Positions 32,373 through 42,566 of a stretch of 64,000 bases of DNA are shown here, piece after piece (position 1 is the first letter of the stretch; each line of letters opens with the position of its first letter). Below the pieces are notes generated by a model. It saw nothing but the letters and a program-made list of their open reading frames with translations, did no database searches and was not told the origin of the DNA. Source of the DNA: Xanthostigma xanthostigma. Taxonomy: Eukaryota; Arthropoda; Insecta; Raphidioptera; Raphidiidae. The stretch spans positions 37,964,753-38,028,752 of the forward strand of contig OY754469.1 in assembly GCA_963575645.1 (NCBI GenBank). The letters run 5' to 3'. Both the position numbers and the translations under genes were made by a program.

Positions 32373-32810
32373 CTAGCGGTCCGTCCCGGTTTCACCCGGG
32401 TGCGATAGATATAATTCTGCAAAATGTATTTCGTTTACGGCCCGGCGTCTGAACTAATAACTTTGAGCAAATTCTACCAGATTTGCTTCTGAACTCACAG
32501 CTTTGAGCAAATTCTACCAGATTTGCTTCTGAACTAATAGCTTTGAGAGAATTCTTATAGATGTCGCTACTTGGTACTAAAACAGTTCTTTTTGTTTGCT
32601 TCTGAATTAATAACTTTGAGTAAATTCCATCAGATGTTGTTACATGTTACTAAAACAGTTCTTATTTTTTTGAGAAAACATTAATTTTGCACAAAATATT
32701 TAAAAAAAACTATGTTATAGCGTAAGTTGCACCAAGCAAGACCCATTTACAAAATTTCTTTAAAATCTGTTCAGTGGTTTCCGAGATTAGCGCGGCCAAA
32801 ATTGTGACAC
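32373..32810. mobile_element. ACTAGCGG...CACCCGGGTG dispersed element, copy 1
   Basis: Starts ACTAGCGGTCCGTCCCGGTT then TTCACCCGGGTG, and ends near GTTTCCGAGATTAGCGCGGC. Inside, a unit of about 49 bp (TCTGAACTNATAGCTTTGAG ... CCAGATTTGCT) is repeated about three times (32450-32600). Relatives: 48146-48490, 54192-54545, 61166-61500. Confidence 0.7.
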
Positions 32811-33328
32811 GGGAATTTTATATTAACTGCGGTAGACATGATCAATTTATCATTTGATAATGTCTACCGCAGTTGTAACCGAAACGTCAGATAGAAACGT
32901 TAATGAAGAGCGCTGCAGTCTACAACAAAAACCTAGATTTGAAACAACTTTTCGGCTATTAAAATATTCGATTATTCCCATCTCTAATAGAAACATTGTA
33001 ACTCTGGTGAGGCTATTTTGGCATTTCATAAAATTGAAAAAATAAATATACAAACACATACGCAGCTGTTTTGAATTAAAATTTTTAAACGCCGTTTATA
33101 AAAGCCGTCAAACAAAGAATTTATTACGGATATTATTTGAACAAATTCGTAATTCAAAATCTCCGATTATACTGTTCTTCCTTTTCTGTATTTTATGTTA
33201 TTGACGTTTTTTTTTTGTTTGTGTATTTGTACTGGAATACTTAACACAAAGAACGCATTTGTATGGAAATATTTATGTGGATACTTACAAAGTGACTAAA
33301 TTGTTTTATTTTTTTTCTGTATAATTTT

Positions 33329-33884
33329 ATCTTAAAAAAAAACTTCGGAGAAGTAAAAACTTCGTTCTGTGCTAAATTCAAAAACTTGAGGCGACTGAAT
33401 CTTAAGATTATAACTTAAAAAAAAAGAATTTCGAGGCAAACAATAAATTGAAATCAAGCTCGAAATTCTGTGCGTAAGACGTCGAAAAAAAATGAATTTC
33501 GAGGCAGACAAGGAATTGAAATCCAACCTTGAAATTCTGTGCTTATAAAAGCTACAAGAGCAACAGCAAAAAAAAATGCAAAGACGGTGTTCGCATAACT
33601 CCTTTAGTTACCACTAAAAAAACGCCGTCTGTGCACTTTTTTTTGCTGTTGCTCTTGTAGCTTTTATAAGCACAGAATTTCAAGGTTGGATTTCAATTCC
33701 TTGTCTGCCTCGAAATTCATTTTTTTTCGACGTCTTACGCACAGAATTTCGAGCTTGATTTCAATTTATTGTTTGCCTCGAAATTCTTTTTTTTTAAGTT
33801 ATAATCTTAAGATTCAGTCGCCTCAAGTTTTTGAATTTAGCACAGAACGAAGTTTTTACTTCTCCGAAGTTTTTTTTTTAAGAT
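33329..33884. repeat. Nearly perfect 260-bp-arm inverted repeat
   Basis: Arms 33329-33587 and 33624-33884 are exact reverse complements over nearly their whole length; I see one homopolymer indel and one or two changes next to the loop. Each arm contains two diverged units of about 65 bp (GAATTTCGAGGCA...CGAAATTCTGTGC). The identical 64-residue frames in the two arms (33332-33526 minus, 33686-33901 plus) are mirror images, not evidence of a gene. Confidence 0.95.
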
Positions 33885-34102
33885 TTCACGTCTTTTTCTA
33901 AAGTGTGAGACATTATTTTTATTTTTCCTCCAAAATAAACATATGTGCATTTTTTATATTGTTGTATTTAAATGCAATAAAAGTGTTCATATTGTTGTAT
34001 TTAAATGTAATGAATCTCCGAAATTAGAATATGCATTGTAAAAAACAACACGATCCTTACTCCATGCAACTATGGTTTCGAGCGCGTCTCTCATGTATTT
34101 TG

Positions 34103-34181
34103 TTAAATAAGAAGTAACAATCAAAAGTCGGTTATAGAAATTGCAATAATCGACTTTTGATTTTTACTTCTCATTTAATAA
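34103..34181. repeat. Short hairpin (28-nt arms)
   Basis: TAAGAAGTAACAATCAAAAG...TCGGTTAT pairs with ATAATCGACTTTTGATTTTT...ACTTCTCA around a 10-nt loop, about four mismatches. MicroRNA-precursor size, but more likely a tiny palindromic element. Confidence 0.6.
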
Positions 34182-34823
34182 ACAGTACTACAAAAGTGCA
34201 TTTATATTTTGCCGCGTAGTCCAGTGCTGCCGCGGTGCAACACCTAGTGGTGCAATCGGCTCATCACACCTCCATGCGAATACCATGACATTCAATTTGT
34301 AAACAATCCATGTGAAGTCTATTAAAAATAAAAATGAGCTATAACAAGTCTATGCTCTGTGATACATGATTCTTTTTTATATTCATTTGAAATATGGATA
34401 TTCTTGAAGATTCCATGAAGGCACATTTTGAAGGCATGAAAAAAAAATCAATGAACAAGGCCCACCATTAAAAATACAAATTTTTTTTCATATCATTTGT
34501 AAAATACTTATTTTGCATTAAAAAAAGAAGTTTCACTTCGTAATCTTTTCACTTTTTAATTTTTGTTGCACTTTTTATGATAAATATGTTTTTTAATAAA
34601 TTAATTTATTTAAATCTAACTTCAATCATATACCTATTTTGTTATTTTTTAATAAAAGATTTGACGAAAGTGAATTTTTCAAAAAACAAGAAAATAATAA
34701 AAATTAAAAATTAAAAAGGAAATAAAAATATAATGAGAAAAAAATTGAGAAAATAAATTAAAACTAAAAAAACAATTAAAAACATAAAAAAATTAAAAAT
34801 TGAAAAATAAATTTTCCAATAAT

Positions 34824-34905
34824 GCTGGCGGGAATCGAACTCAAGACCCTGTTTATTAGTTATTACTAGCCTAACGTCGTAACCGCTCGTCCACGCGCAC
34901 TCTCA
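34824..34905 (-). repeat. tRNA-like sequence, SINE head or decayed tRNA
   Basis: Minus strand: GTGGACGAGCGGTTACGACG (A-box region) and GAGTTCGATTCCCGCC (B-box/T arm). The stretch between is too long for a class I tRNA and shows no clean anticodon stem. AT-rich simple sequence follows on the + strand left side (34680-34815). Confidence 0.6.
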
Positions 34906-35059
34906 CCATATAAGCTGTTATTGTGGTACAGAAGTATATATGGGTGATACGAAAAATCGGTCCTATGAAAGTCACGTGGTCACAGAACTATAAAACTTGG
35001 AAACTTGCTTCATATACACGGCGTTATATGGGACAAAGGCAAAATCAATGTATAAGAAT

Positions 35060-35115
35060 ACGCTAGAGATTCGTTGGCATTTAGCACAGAAAAGAATCTC
35101 TAGCGAGATTCTTCG
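35060..35115. repeat. Small hairpin around ACGCTAGAGATTC
   Basis: CGCTAGAGATTC and GAATCTCTAGCG are perfect 12-nt inverted arms around about 20 nt. Confidence 0.5.
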
Positions 35116-35509
35116 ATTACATTACGAGGATTACAACGAATAATTAATAACTTTGCCGAATATTCATTGGCGAAGTTTTTACTATTCGGCTGTGAAAGTG
35201 AAATCAAAATTTAAAAATTTAAGAAAAAATAAGCTTAAACTTTAAACAGATAAAGTCTGGCCAATCGGACGATTCCAACTTCAAAAATACTGAAAAACGT
35301 AATATAATAAATAAAATAAAATTTCTTTTTAACGCGTGGAGTGACGTGGATGCCGGCTTCTAATAAATATTATATTTCCTTTTCGTTTCATAATGCGGGC
35401 TCACATTTAATAAATATTATTTCCAATCTCAAACAAATTAAACGCTTTCTACAAAATGCCCCCACGATTTTCTTTTAGTTTAATCGAAGCCCCCTATGGT
35501 GACTCTCGT

Positions 35510-35690
35510 TTTTAGGACATTATCGATTGTACGATAAGTGCGATTTGCATCCGGACGACATTCCGGAACGGTCAGTTAGTTATTATAACATTGTATTGTC
35601 ATCGAAACTACATACGTGTGCAAAATTTCAACCCAATCGGATAACGAAAAATAGTTGAAAAAGCTGTCCCAAGATTTGAAACAAAGAAAT
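35510..35690. repeat. Dispersed repeat (GTGCGATTTGCATCCGGACG)
   Basis: GTGCGATTTGCATCCGGACG, ATTGTATTGTCATCGAAACT and GCAAAATTTCA are found in reverse at 57995-58105. A fragment lies near 59727-59760. Probably a LINE or SINE 3' region. Confidence 0.55.
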
Positions 35691-35800
35691 ATATGGAGTC
35701 AAACCAAATTCAAGCGTTTAAAAATCATATACTCCTAGATTGCTAGTTCCCATAAGTGGAAGTGTTACCCACCAAGAGAGAGCAACTGCATACTTCTATC

Positions 35801-36345
35801 TAGTGATGTACCGGATCGTTAAAAATGTATATCCGCGGATACGGATCTGAATACGGATATTTGGTTTCAAGATCCGCGGATACGGATACGGATCTTAACT
35901 TTCTTAGAGTACCTACGCAACGGTAAATATTGCTCATCGACCTTTGGAAAGAGACTATCTGTTATGGGAAAAAGTTATTGACCTCTTTAAGAGTTAATTC
36001 TCAAAACAGATTGTCTCTTTCCAAAGATCGATGTGCAATATCTCATTATAAAGATAGTTTTTTAGTACCTTTGAGTTATGTACTATTGGTATGGTACTCA
36101 CTACGATAAATGTTTGCAATATAAAGGTGCCAAATACGATTTTAGAAAATAAAAAATAATCTGAATGGAATTTAACAGTTTTTCATTATTACCAATCACC
36201 TATATATTATGTAAAAATTCATCTATGAATTGAAAATTAATAAGGTAAAAGATCCGTAAAAGATCCGCCAAAAACTAACGGATACGGATCTTTCTTCTCC
36301 CTCGGATATCCGCGGATACGGATACGGATATCCGGCACATCACTA
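35801..36345. mobile_element. hAT MITE, TAGTGATGTGCCGG family, copy 2
   Basis: A 545-bp copy nearly identical to 18958-19483, with TAGTGATGTACCGG / CCGGCACATCACTA ends and a perfect 8-bp duplication CTTCTATC (35793-35800 and 36346-36353). The clean duplication and high identity suggest fairly recent movement. Confidence 0.95.
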
Positions 36346-36438
36346 CTTCTATCTCATTGACATTTGAGGTCTAAATGACGGAGACAGATGTACGTATAGC
36401 TGCACCGTTGGGTTCTTTTCCCGACTCCTACTAGCAAT

Positions 36439-36669
36439 GCAAATATTATGAGCACTGTGGTTGAAACAAAAATAAAAAATATAGAATAGTTGCTTCTTAC
36501 CACAACAGTTTTATTAGCGGATGTACATTTCGGGAGCTATGCTCTCATCTTCAGCAAACACTAAACAAAAAACAGTTTAGTGTTTGCTGAAGATGAGAGC
36601 ATAGCTCTCGAAATGTACATCCGCTAATAAAACTGTTATGGTAAAAAGTAACTATTCTATATTTTTTAT
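36439..36669. mobile_element. Palindromic retroposon-like element, copy 2 (complete)
   Basis: 231 bp, flanked by a perfect 13-bp duplication TCCTACTAGCAAT (36426-36438 and 36670-36682). Leader GCAAATATTATGAGCACTGT, then arms TTGCTTCTTACCACAACAG... mirrored around AACACTAAACAAAAAACAGT. In the right arm, GAGAGC-ATA-GCTCTC forms a 6-bp stem between CTGAAGA and GAAA. Confidence 0.9.
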
Positions 36670-36693
36670 TCCTACTAGCAATATAGGAGTATT

Positions 36694-36716
36694 AATAATA
36701 ATAATAATAATAATCG
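36694..36716. repeat. (AAT)n microsatellite
   Basis: Seven to eight AAT units just after the palindromic element. Confidence 0.9.
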
Positions 36717-36719
36717 ACT

Positions 36720-38360
36720 TTATTTAGGGTCATGAGTACCCAAAACCATTTCAACATGCCCTCTCTGATAAAATATACAAAACATAAGATATTTATATTT
36801 TGACATAAAATTACTGAAGTTGCAGCCGTAAAACATAAAAATTTAGGTTAAAAGTAAAATTAATCAACTAAAGTAAAGAAGCTTGATGGTGCAGTGGCAG
36901 AATTCGACTAAAGGTCATGACAACCGGACAGGAAAACTAGTTCATTAAATAATGTTACATCCTATATTATTTTTGTTCGATGTGTTTTCCATAATATTCA
37001 TAGTTCATATCCCGAGAGATACAAAAGATATCTTTCCCGTATGCAAATATAAGCAAAAGTAAACATTTACATTTCGTAGGTATATATTTATTGCCGTACA
37101 GTAGAAATAGCTTCATAGTGTTTCATCAAAACTCTCACGCGAGTCGCGTGCTTTGTCTTTTGTATATTATACAGGAGTAACCAAATAATTGGAAATAATA
37201 AGAAACAAAATAATATACTGTTTTCTTATAAAGTAGCTCTCGCTCGAGCGAAGGTTCCATAAATAAAACGTAAAACTAATTTAAATAATTGGGTAAAATT
37301 GAATTACAATTCTGTAAAAGGAGTGATTGAAAATCTATAATTTTATAATATCAAAAAATTTGATTAATTTTTTTACTTCATTTTACAGTCTTGCACTTAA
37401 TTTAATGTCTTTTTCTTACAGACAAGTTGTTTAACAACTTAAGTAAGAATTGTAGGTATATATAATTAGGTAATGTGCAATTTTATGCTTTTCTTAAGTA
37501 AGTAAATTAAATTTTACTCATGGTAATTTGGCTGCTACAGATTGACAGATTAACAATCCTGATTGTGGCGAGATTATTAATCCTTCATTTATTCCACAAT
37601 CATTGGATCTTGTTAAACAAGAACTATTTCTAATAACATCAGCTAAAGCCGACACAAGACAGTCATTTCTGTGCTACCAGTTTATTTTTTATTATTTCTT
37701 ATTACAATTAAAGATTTTCAACTTATATTTGAGTTGTGCTTCATTTATTTAATATCTTCGGTGATTGAACAATCTGATCGTCATACCCTAACAAACTTCC
37801 ACAACCTTCCACCGTCGATACCTAATCTGTGCGAAGCTTCGTCACATAACCATTACGATATGATCAGGAAATAAAAATTTAAACCAATTTGGAGTCTCAT
37901 GCATATGATCTATTAGTTACGGGCAGAAAATGTGTGCGCAAAGGTATATTCCTTTCTATTATTTGTCTGAGAACGCGACTGAACGAACGAATCAAAAGAG
38001 ATCCCGCAACAGGGAAATCTTATAATCCTTGTAACAAACCGAAATCTACATACCGACGAAGTCATGCCGGAAATTTGGTAAAAAGTAATATGAAACATCA
38101 TAAATGCAGTAAACTAGTGAACTTGTAAATAGTCAGCGTAGTTAAATATAAACATTTTTAATAGGAAACCAGAAATAATATTTATTCTGACGGTAATTGA
38201 ACCTGCGGACAGATGAGACGCTAGTTATTGATAATTGGCCGTTGTTATTTTCCTACATACACACAGGGACGGATTTTGAAGTTTTAGCGCCCTAGGTCAT
38301 GAACGATAGAGACAAAGGTGATTATAATCGTCATTTATTCGCCCTAGTCTAAAAAGTAAA
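36720..38360. other. Intergenic, no firm gene
   Basis: AT-rich. About 45 codons open from 37548 (NPDCGEIINPSFIPQSLDLV ...) and a 79-codon frame at 37889-38128 look faintly coding but have no clean splice sites and no family I recognise. Kept as a note only. Confidence 0.3.
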
Positions 38361-38364
38361 CTAA

Positions 38365-39296
38365 AGGCTGCTGCGCACGAGGCTGGATTTGCCGCTAGAT
38401 TCCTTGCTAGTATAGAGGGTAAGGAGAACCGTTTCTCTGTATGAAAAGTGTCCGTCAAAAAGACTGAAATTAAGATGGCGCCACCGTAGGAAGAGTGTCA
38501 ATTTCTCTCTCATGATTCTACGGGTTATATTTGTTATATACTGGAATCAAATGAAGAACTACATTCTGATTTATTGTTGAAGGCCCAATACATAATAACA
38601 CTGGTGGCGTCGTTAAGATGCACAACTTTTTTATCTAGTGTTGCCAACCTAACTAATGTTGCCAACACAACAATATTTACTAAACAATGTTTGACTACGT
38701 AAGTGACTGAGGTTTCATTTACTCTGTAACTACTCTAGTCTCCAAAAATATTAAATATTTCCTTTCAGCACACTTCACTTTGTCTACAACTGCTAAGTTT
38801 ACAATAAACACTTTTTCTACACCAGCGCCATTCTGGTCACTTTTTGAACTGTTATTTGGCGCTTTCAGGTGGACACTTTTTCAGTTTTACCCCCTTATAA
38901 TATGGATCTCCTTACCTCTACCCTCCATACTTGCTAGATTTGACTACTAGTTTTCTAGCGCTGTTTTTCTTGATTGTTTTTATGTGTTCACTTCACACGT
39001 GCGCGCAATGACAGAAAGGCAACAAAACTGGACGTTTATTGTCTCTGAACAGAACACACACCATGGCACAATGTTTGTTTGTGAGCGTTTGTTCATGTCG
39101 CCCACGTGACAAGATACTGTTTCCTGATTGGTTCTTGCTCAGAGCAAGCAGAGGGCCAAGCAAGAAAAATAGCCCCTGTTCTAATTTTAAAACCCATCTT
39201 GTGAGCTAGCAGGCTAGCCCGCAGTGACGTTATTTCCAGCCAGCGTGCCGGCCAGCAGAAGTCCCAACTGTGTTTCGAGCCTCGCGTGCAGCGGCC
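38365..39296. mobile_element. TTAA-type element (GGCCGCTGCACACGAG ends), interrupted
   Basis: Left end GGCTGCTGCGCACGAGGCTG after CTAA and right end CAGCCTCG-type ...CGAGCCTCGCGTGCAGCGGCC before TTAA (39297-39300). The TTAA borders suggest a piggyBac-like MITE. A 519-bp element sits inside (38411-38929). Relatives: 39301, 45650, 47165-47240, 56683 and 23552. Confidence 0.78.
38411..38929. mobile_element. 519-bp element inside the TTAA element (8-bp duplication)
   Basis: Ends TATAGAGGGTAAGGAGA / ...CTCTACCCTCCATA, flanked by a perfect 8-bp duplication CTTGCTAG (38403-38410 and 38930-38937). Eight-bp duplications fit hAT or P superfamilies; the ends fit neither clearly. Contains AAAGTGTCCGTCAAAAAGAC / GGACACTTTTTCAG subterminal inverted parts. 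Confidence 0.9.
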
Positions 39297-39300
39297 TTAA

Positions 39301-40066
39301 AGCTCGCTGCACACGAGGCTGGTTTTGCCACTAGATTCCTTGCGTAGGTCTCAAGTGTGCTGTGGCGTTGGGTTTCGTGATGGTTTTTATACAGTATGTA
39401 AACACGTAAGGTGCACATAGGGAAATTAAAATTGGGAAAAAATGACTGGATTTGAGTGAGCCTTGAAATCTTGTTTTTCAATTTGACAGATAATATTCTT
39501 TTGCAAAATGAATGTGTATACTACCGAAGAAAATATTCAAATGATTACAACATAATCGGACTTTTTTTATTAATGGGACATTAAATTCCCAAAAATACTT
39601 AAATATGGTGCGAGATCAAATATCTCCGCCTATTCGTGTTGAATCTAAAGACATCGGGTCACTGATATACCAGCGCGCATACGCCATACCAGTCAGACAT
39701 TTTTTGAATGAAATGTTAACATACAGATGGAGTTGTTTATTTGTTTTATTTTTGTACAAAAAAATTAAAATAATGATTTATAAGAGCTTTTTATTCCAAA
39801 AACTCCAAGTAAAATAAAAATAAATCAAAATAAAATAGAAATCCTCAAGATTACCACGATAATTCAATAGAAATAACAATAACTGCAGTCATGGCTAACA
39901 CTGATCCATGTATTTTTTCCCAATGCTAATTTCCCTATGTGCACCTTACGCGTTTACATACTGTATGATCGCTTCACACGTTGCTTGTTTTGAAGACGGG
40001 TTTTGTGCGCGCGCAGTGACAGTTCCAATGTTAGCAAAAGTGAACATTTATTGTTCCTGAACAGAT
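39301..40066. mobile_element. Second TTAA-type element, abutting the first, truncated
   Basis: Begins AGCTCGCTGCACACGAGGCT directly after the TTAA that ends the previous element, so two elements share one TTAA. It is interrupted by the MITE 39392-39963 and stops at about 40066, where a piece of the GGACCCC foldback begins. Confidence 0.7.
39392..39963. mobile_element. 572-bp MITE, CAGTATGTAAAC family, copy 1
   Basis: Ends CAGTATGTAAACACGTAAGG / CCTTACGCGTTTACATACTG with TA duplications (39390-39391 and 39964-39965), consistent with Tc1/mariner-type movement. Inner inverted parts include GTGCACATAGGGAAATT. Inserted in the TTAA-type element. A 71-codon frame (39605-39817) is also present in copy 2. 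Confidence 0.9.
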
Positions 40067-40067
40067 T

Positions 40068-40253
40068 GCGAATTCAATGGATATCCCTATATCTAAAATC
40101 TTGCTAAACATATAAGTATGTTGCTAAAAATCTATTGATTTTTAGGCTATGCGCCCATGGACACTTTTTCTTAGTGACCTTTAAACTATAAAATAAAACC
40201 ATTTTCGATCGATTTAATCGAGAACCAAATCCCATAAGATTTGTGCGGGGTCC
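40068..40253. repeat. Half copy of GGACCCC foldback element
   Basis: GAATTCAATGGATATCCCTA through TTTGTGCGGGGTCC matches the right half of 13274-13805; the left half is absent. Confidence 0.8.
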
Positions 40254-40709
40254 TTTAATTCATTTCTCGATTATTTGAGACACTCCTCATACGTCCTCGA
40301 TATTATATTACTTTATGTCATGTCAAAACGCCGTTTAGAATCAAAGGAATAATCACGAGCCGCTACTGAATCAAACATAATGGTGAATGGAAGCGATTTT
40401 TAAATACTGCTTTAACCCCATTTGACGGACATTACAGTTGTTGTTAGTTTCTTTATTGAAGTAGAACTTTATACGGAAATTGTCACAACAATAATTGCGT
40501 AATGATATATAATAGTTCAACCGTAATTTTTATGAAACTTGTAAAATGTTTTTAAACTCATTAACAAGCAACTAGTTTCAATCAAAATTGCATTAAAACG
40601 ATCCATACACTATTGTCTTGTTGAACGACTCTATTATTAACAGTTTGACGGACACTTAAAAATTCAGTTTTGTACCAATTTTGACACTATTAGCTTAAGC
40701 AACGAATAA
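40254..40709. other. Intergenic, no gene seen
   Basis: AT-rich, no recognised feature. Confidence 0.35.
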
Positions 40710-41877
40710 TTCTAGATGGAAAAGTCGAAAGCAGAACATTTGACTTAGGAACTTTGTTTGGACTAGTTAGGAGATAAACATACTAAAAGTCCTTACACCT
40801 CCGAGGTACGCCCGAAGGGGGGGAGCACAAAGAAGGTCCCGTTTTTTGGTATTTTGCTTTCATCTCGAAAACGGTACGTCGTACGAAATTTTGTTGGAAT
40901 ACATAATGAAAGCTGATAAAATTCTCTACAACTTTAGTTTTCCCACTTTTTATCTATCTCCAATCTTTGCCTAGCTATGAGCTCCGAAAAATGGTCGATT
41001 TTCAAAAATGAGTTAAATTCTCTGTAGCACATTGTAACAATACGAATTTGTCAAAATCATTTCGTATCGCTCATCCACACTATTAATAACACCCACACAC
41101 TATTAAAAAATAACATAAGCTGGGAGTACCTCCACACAGGGCCCTCTTTCCCACTGGGCACTCTGGCACGTGCCCAGGGCCCCGCGATCGATAGGGACCC
41201 CCTAGTTTAATGGTATACTAAGTACCTAAACTGTTTTAAACAAAAATCATCAGTGAACTATTTTTCATATACTTATTTTTTTTGTGTCCTTCATGTTAAA
41301 ATTGGGAACGTGATCCTTTTAAATATATGCATTTTATATCACATTCCTCGACTTAGAATCTAGAACCTTGTTTATCTATTTTCTTTGTCTATTCTAACAA
41401 AATAGTGCTCTGTTAAGGTCATAGGGGCCCCATAATCCTAATGTGCCCAGGGCCTTCAATAGGTTAAAGCTTATGTTATTTTTTAATAGTGTGTGGGTGT
41501 TTTTAATAGTTTGGATGAGCGATACGAAATGATTTTGACAAATTCGTATTGTTACAATGTGCTACAGAGAATTTAACACATTTTTGAAAATCGACCATTT
41601 TTCGGAGCTCATAGCTAGGCAAAGATTGGAGATAGATAAAAAGTGTGAAAGCTAAAGTTGTAGAGAATTTTATCAGCTTTCATTATGTATTACAACAAAA
41701 TTTCGTACGACGTGCCGTTTTCGAGATGAAAGCAAAAAACCAAAAAACGGGACCTTCTTTGTGCTCCCCCCCTTCGGGCGTACCTCAGAGGGGCAAGGAC
41801 TTTTAGTATGTTTATCTCCTAACTAGTCCAAACAAAGTTCCTAAGTCAAATGTTCTGCTTTCGACTTTTCCATCTAG
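40710..41877. repeat. Palindrome with 400-bp arms and 350-bp centre
   Basis: Arms of about 403 and 412 bp (40710-41112 and 41466-41877) are near-identical inverted copies, from TCTAGATGGAAAAGTCGAAA inward to CTATTAAAAAATAACATAAGC. The centre is a separate GC-rich sequence with GTGCCCAGGGCCCC and GGGGCCCC...GTGCCCAGGGCC. No coding potential. Confidence 0.9.
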
Positions 41878-41879
41878 AT

Positions 41880-42420
41880 GCCCCTTATGAGCACACATTG
41901 ACTAAACTATATAGTTTTTAAATTTTTTCATATGTTTGAATTACTTTTAAAAGTTGTTATGTTGTGACAATATTGCTTTAGTAGATATTTGTACGGTGAC
42001 ACAGAGCACACAGGGTATGTATTCTACAATCTACACTGGAAAATAGACTGCTACACCCGTCTGGCTATAAAACGTTTAGTAGTATACGACGGCTTCAGCC
42101 GTCGTGTCAAATTTTTGAAGTTTTGTTTATGACGATCTAAGCCGGTTTTTCCGTCAAAGTGTTAAAAAAAAACAACCAGTAGTTTATTATTACCTGGCAT
42201 TGCTCGAGAATGATAGCGTAAACGCGCTGTAGCTGGAAGTTAACTTTGAGTTATCTTGTCAGAAAGTCTGATTTCACAAAATGACGTTAGATAGTGACCG
42301 TCATATTTCTCCATAAGAAAAGCATAATAGAATTTTTAATCGATTCTACTCGAAAAATTACTAAAATTCTGCTTACGTAGGTCCCCAAATAACAAATACG
42401 AAAAAGTTTCTCGGCGTTCA
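41880..42420. other. Intergenic, no gene seen
   Basis: No recognised repeat or gene; a small GACGGCTTCAGCCGTC palindrome lies at 42089-42104. Confidence 0.4.
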
Positions 42421-42421
42421 A

Positions 42422-42566
42422 TGTATTATGTATTGGAATTATTGTATTCATCTATGTTTGATTCATTTTTTTAACAACATAATTTCTTTGCCTCTTTGTT
42501 GGCACGTCGCGGCTACATTTAACATTTTTGAAAAAAAATGGCATGTAGAAAGGTTCGCTAACCCTA
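42422..42566. mobile_element. hAT element right-end fragment
   Basis: TGTTTGATTCATTTTTTTAA, TTTCTTTG, TTGGCACGT and GGTTCGCTAACCCTA. The last is the mirror of a CAGGGGTGGCGAAC-type left end. Matches 45470-45634. Confidence 0.6.

Noticed and set aside
33332-33901. Two identical 64-residue frames in opposite orientation
   Set aside because: They are the two arms of one near-perfect inverted repeat, so identity is automatic and not evidence of coding.
34103-34181. MicroRNA precursor
   Set aside because: Size and stem are plausible, but the pattern equals that of many tiny palindromic elements nearby, and no mature-strand evidence can be seen.
36560-36610. Active hammerhead ribozyme
   Set aside because: The core words are present, but an extra base and the lack of a stem I partner prevent calling it active; kept as a finding only.
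37536-38128. Possible exons (NPDCGEIINPSFIPQSLDLV..., RDPATGKSYNPCNKPKSTYR)
   Set aside because: Short, in different frames, without clean splice sites or a recognised family. Could be a decayed gene but cannot be supported here.
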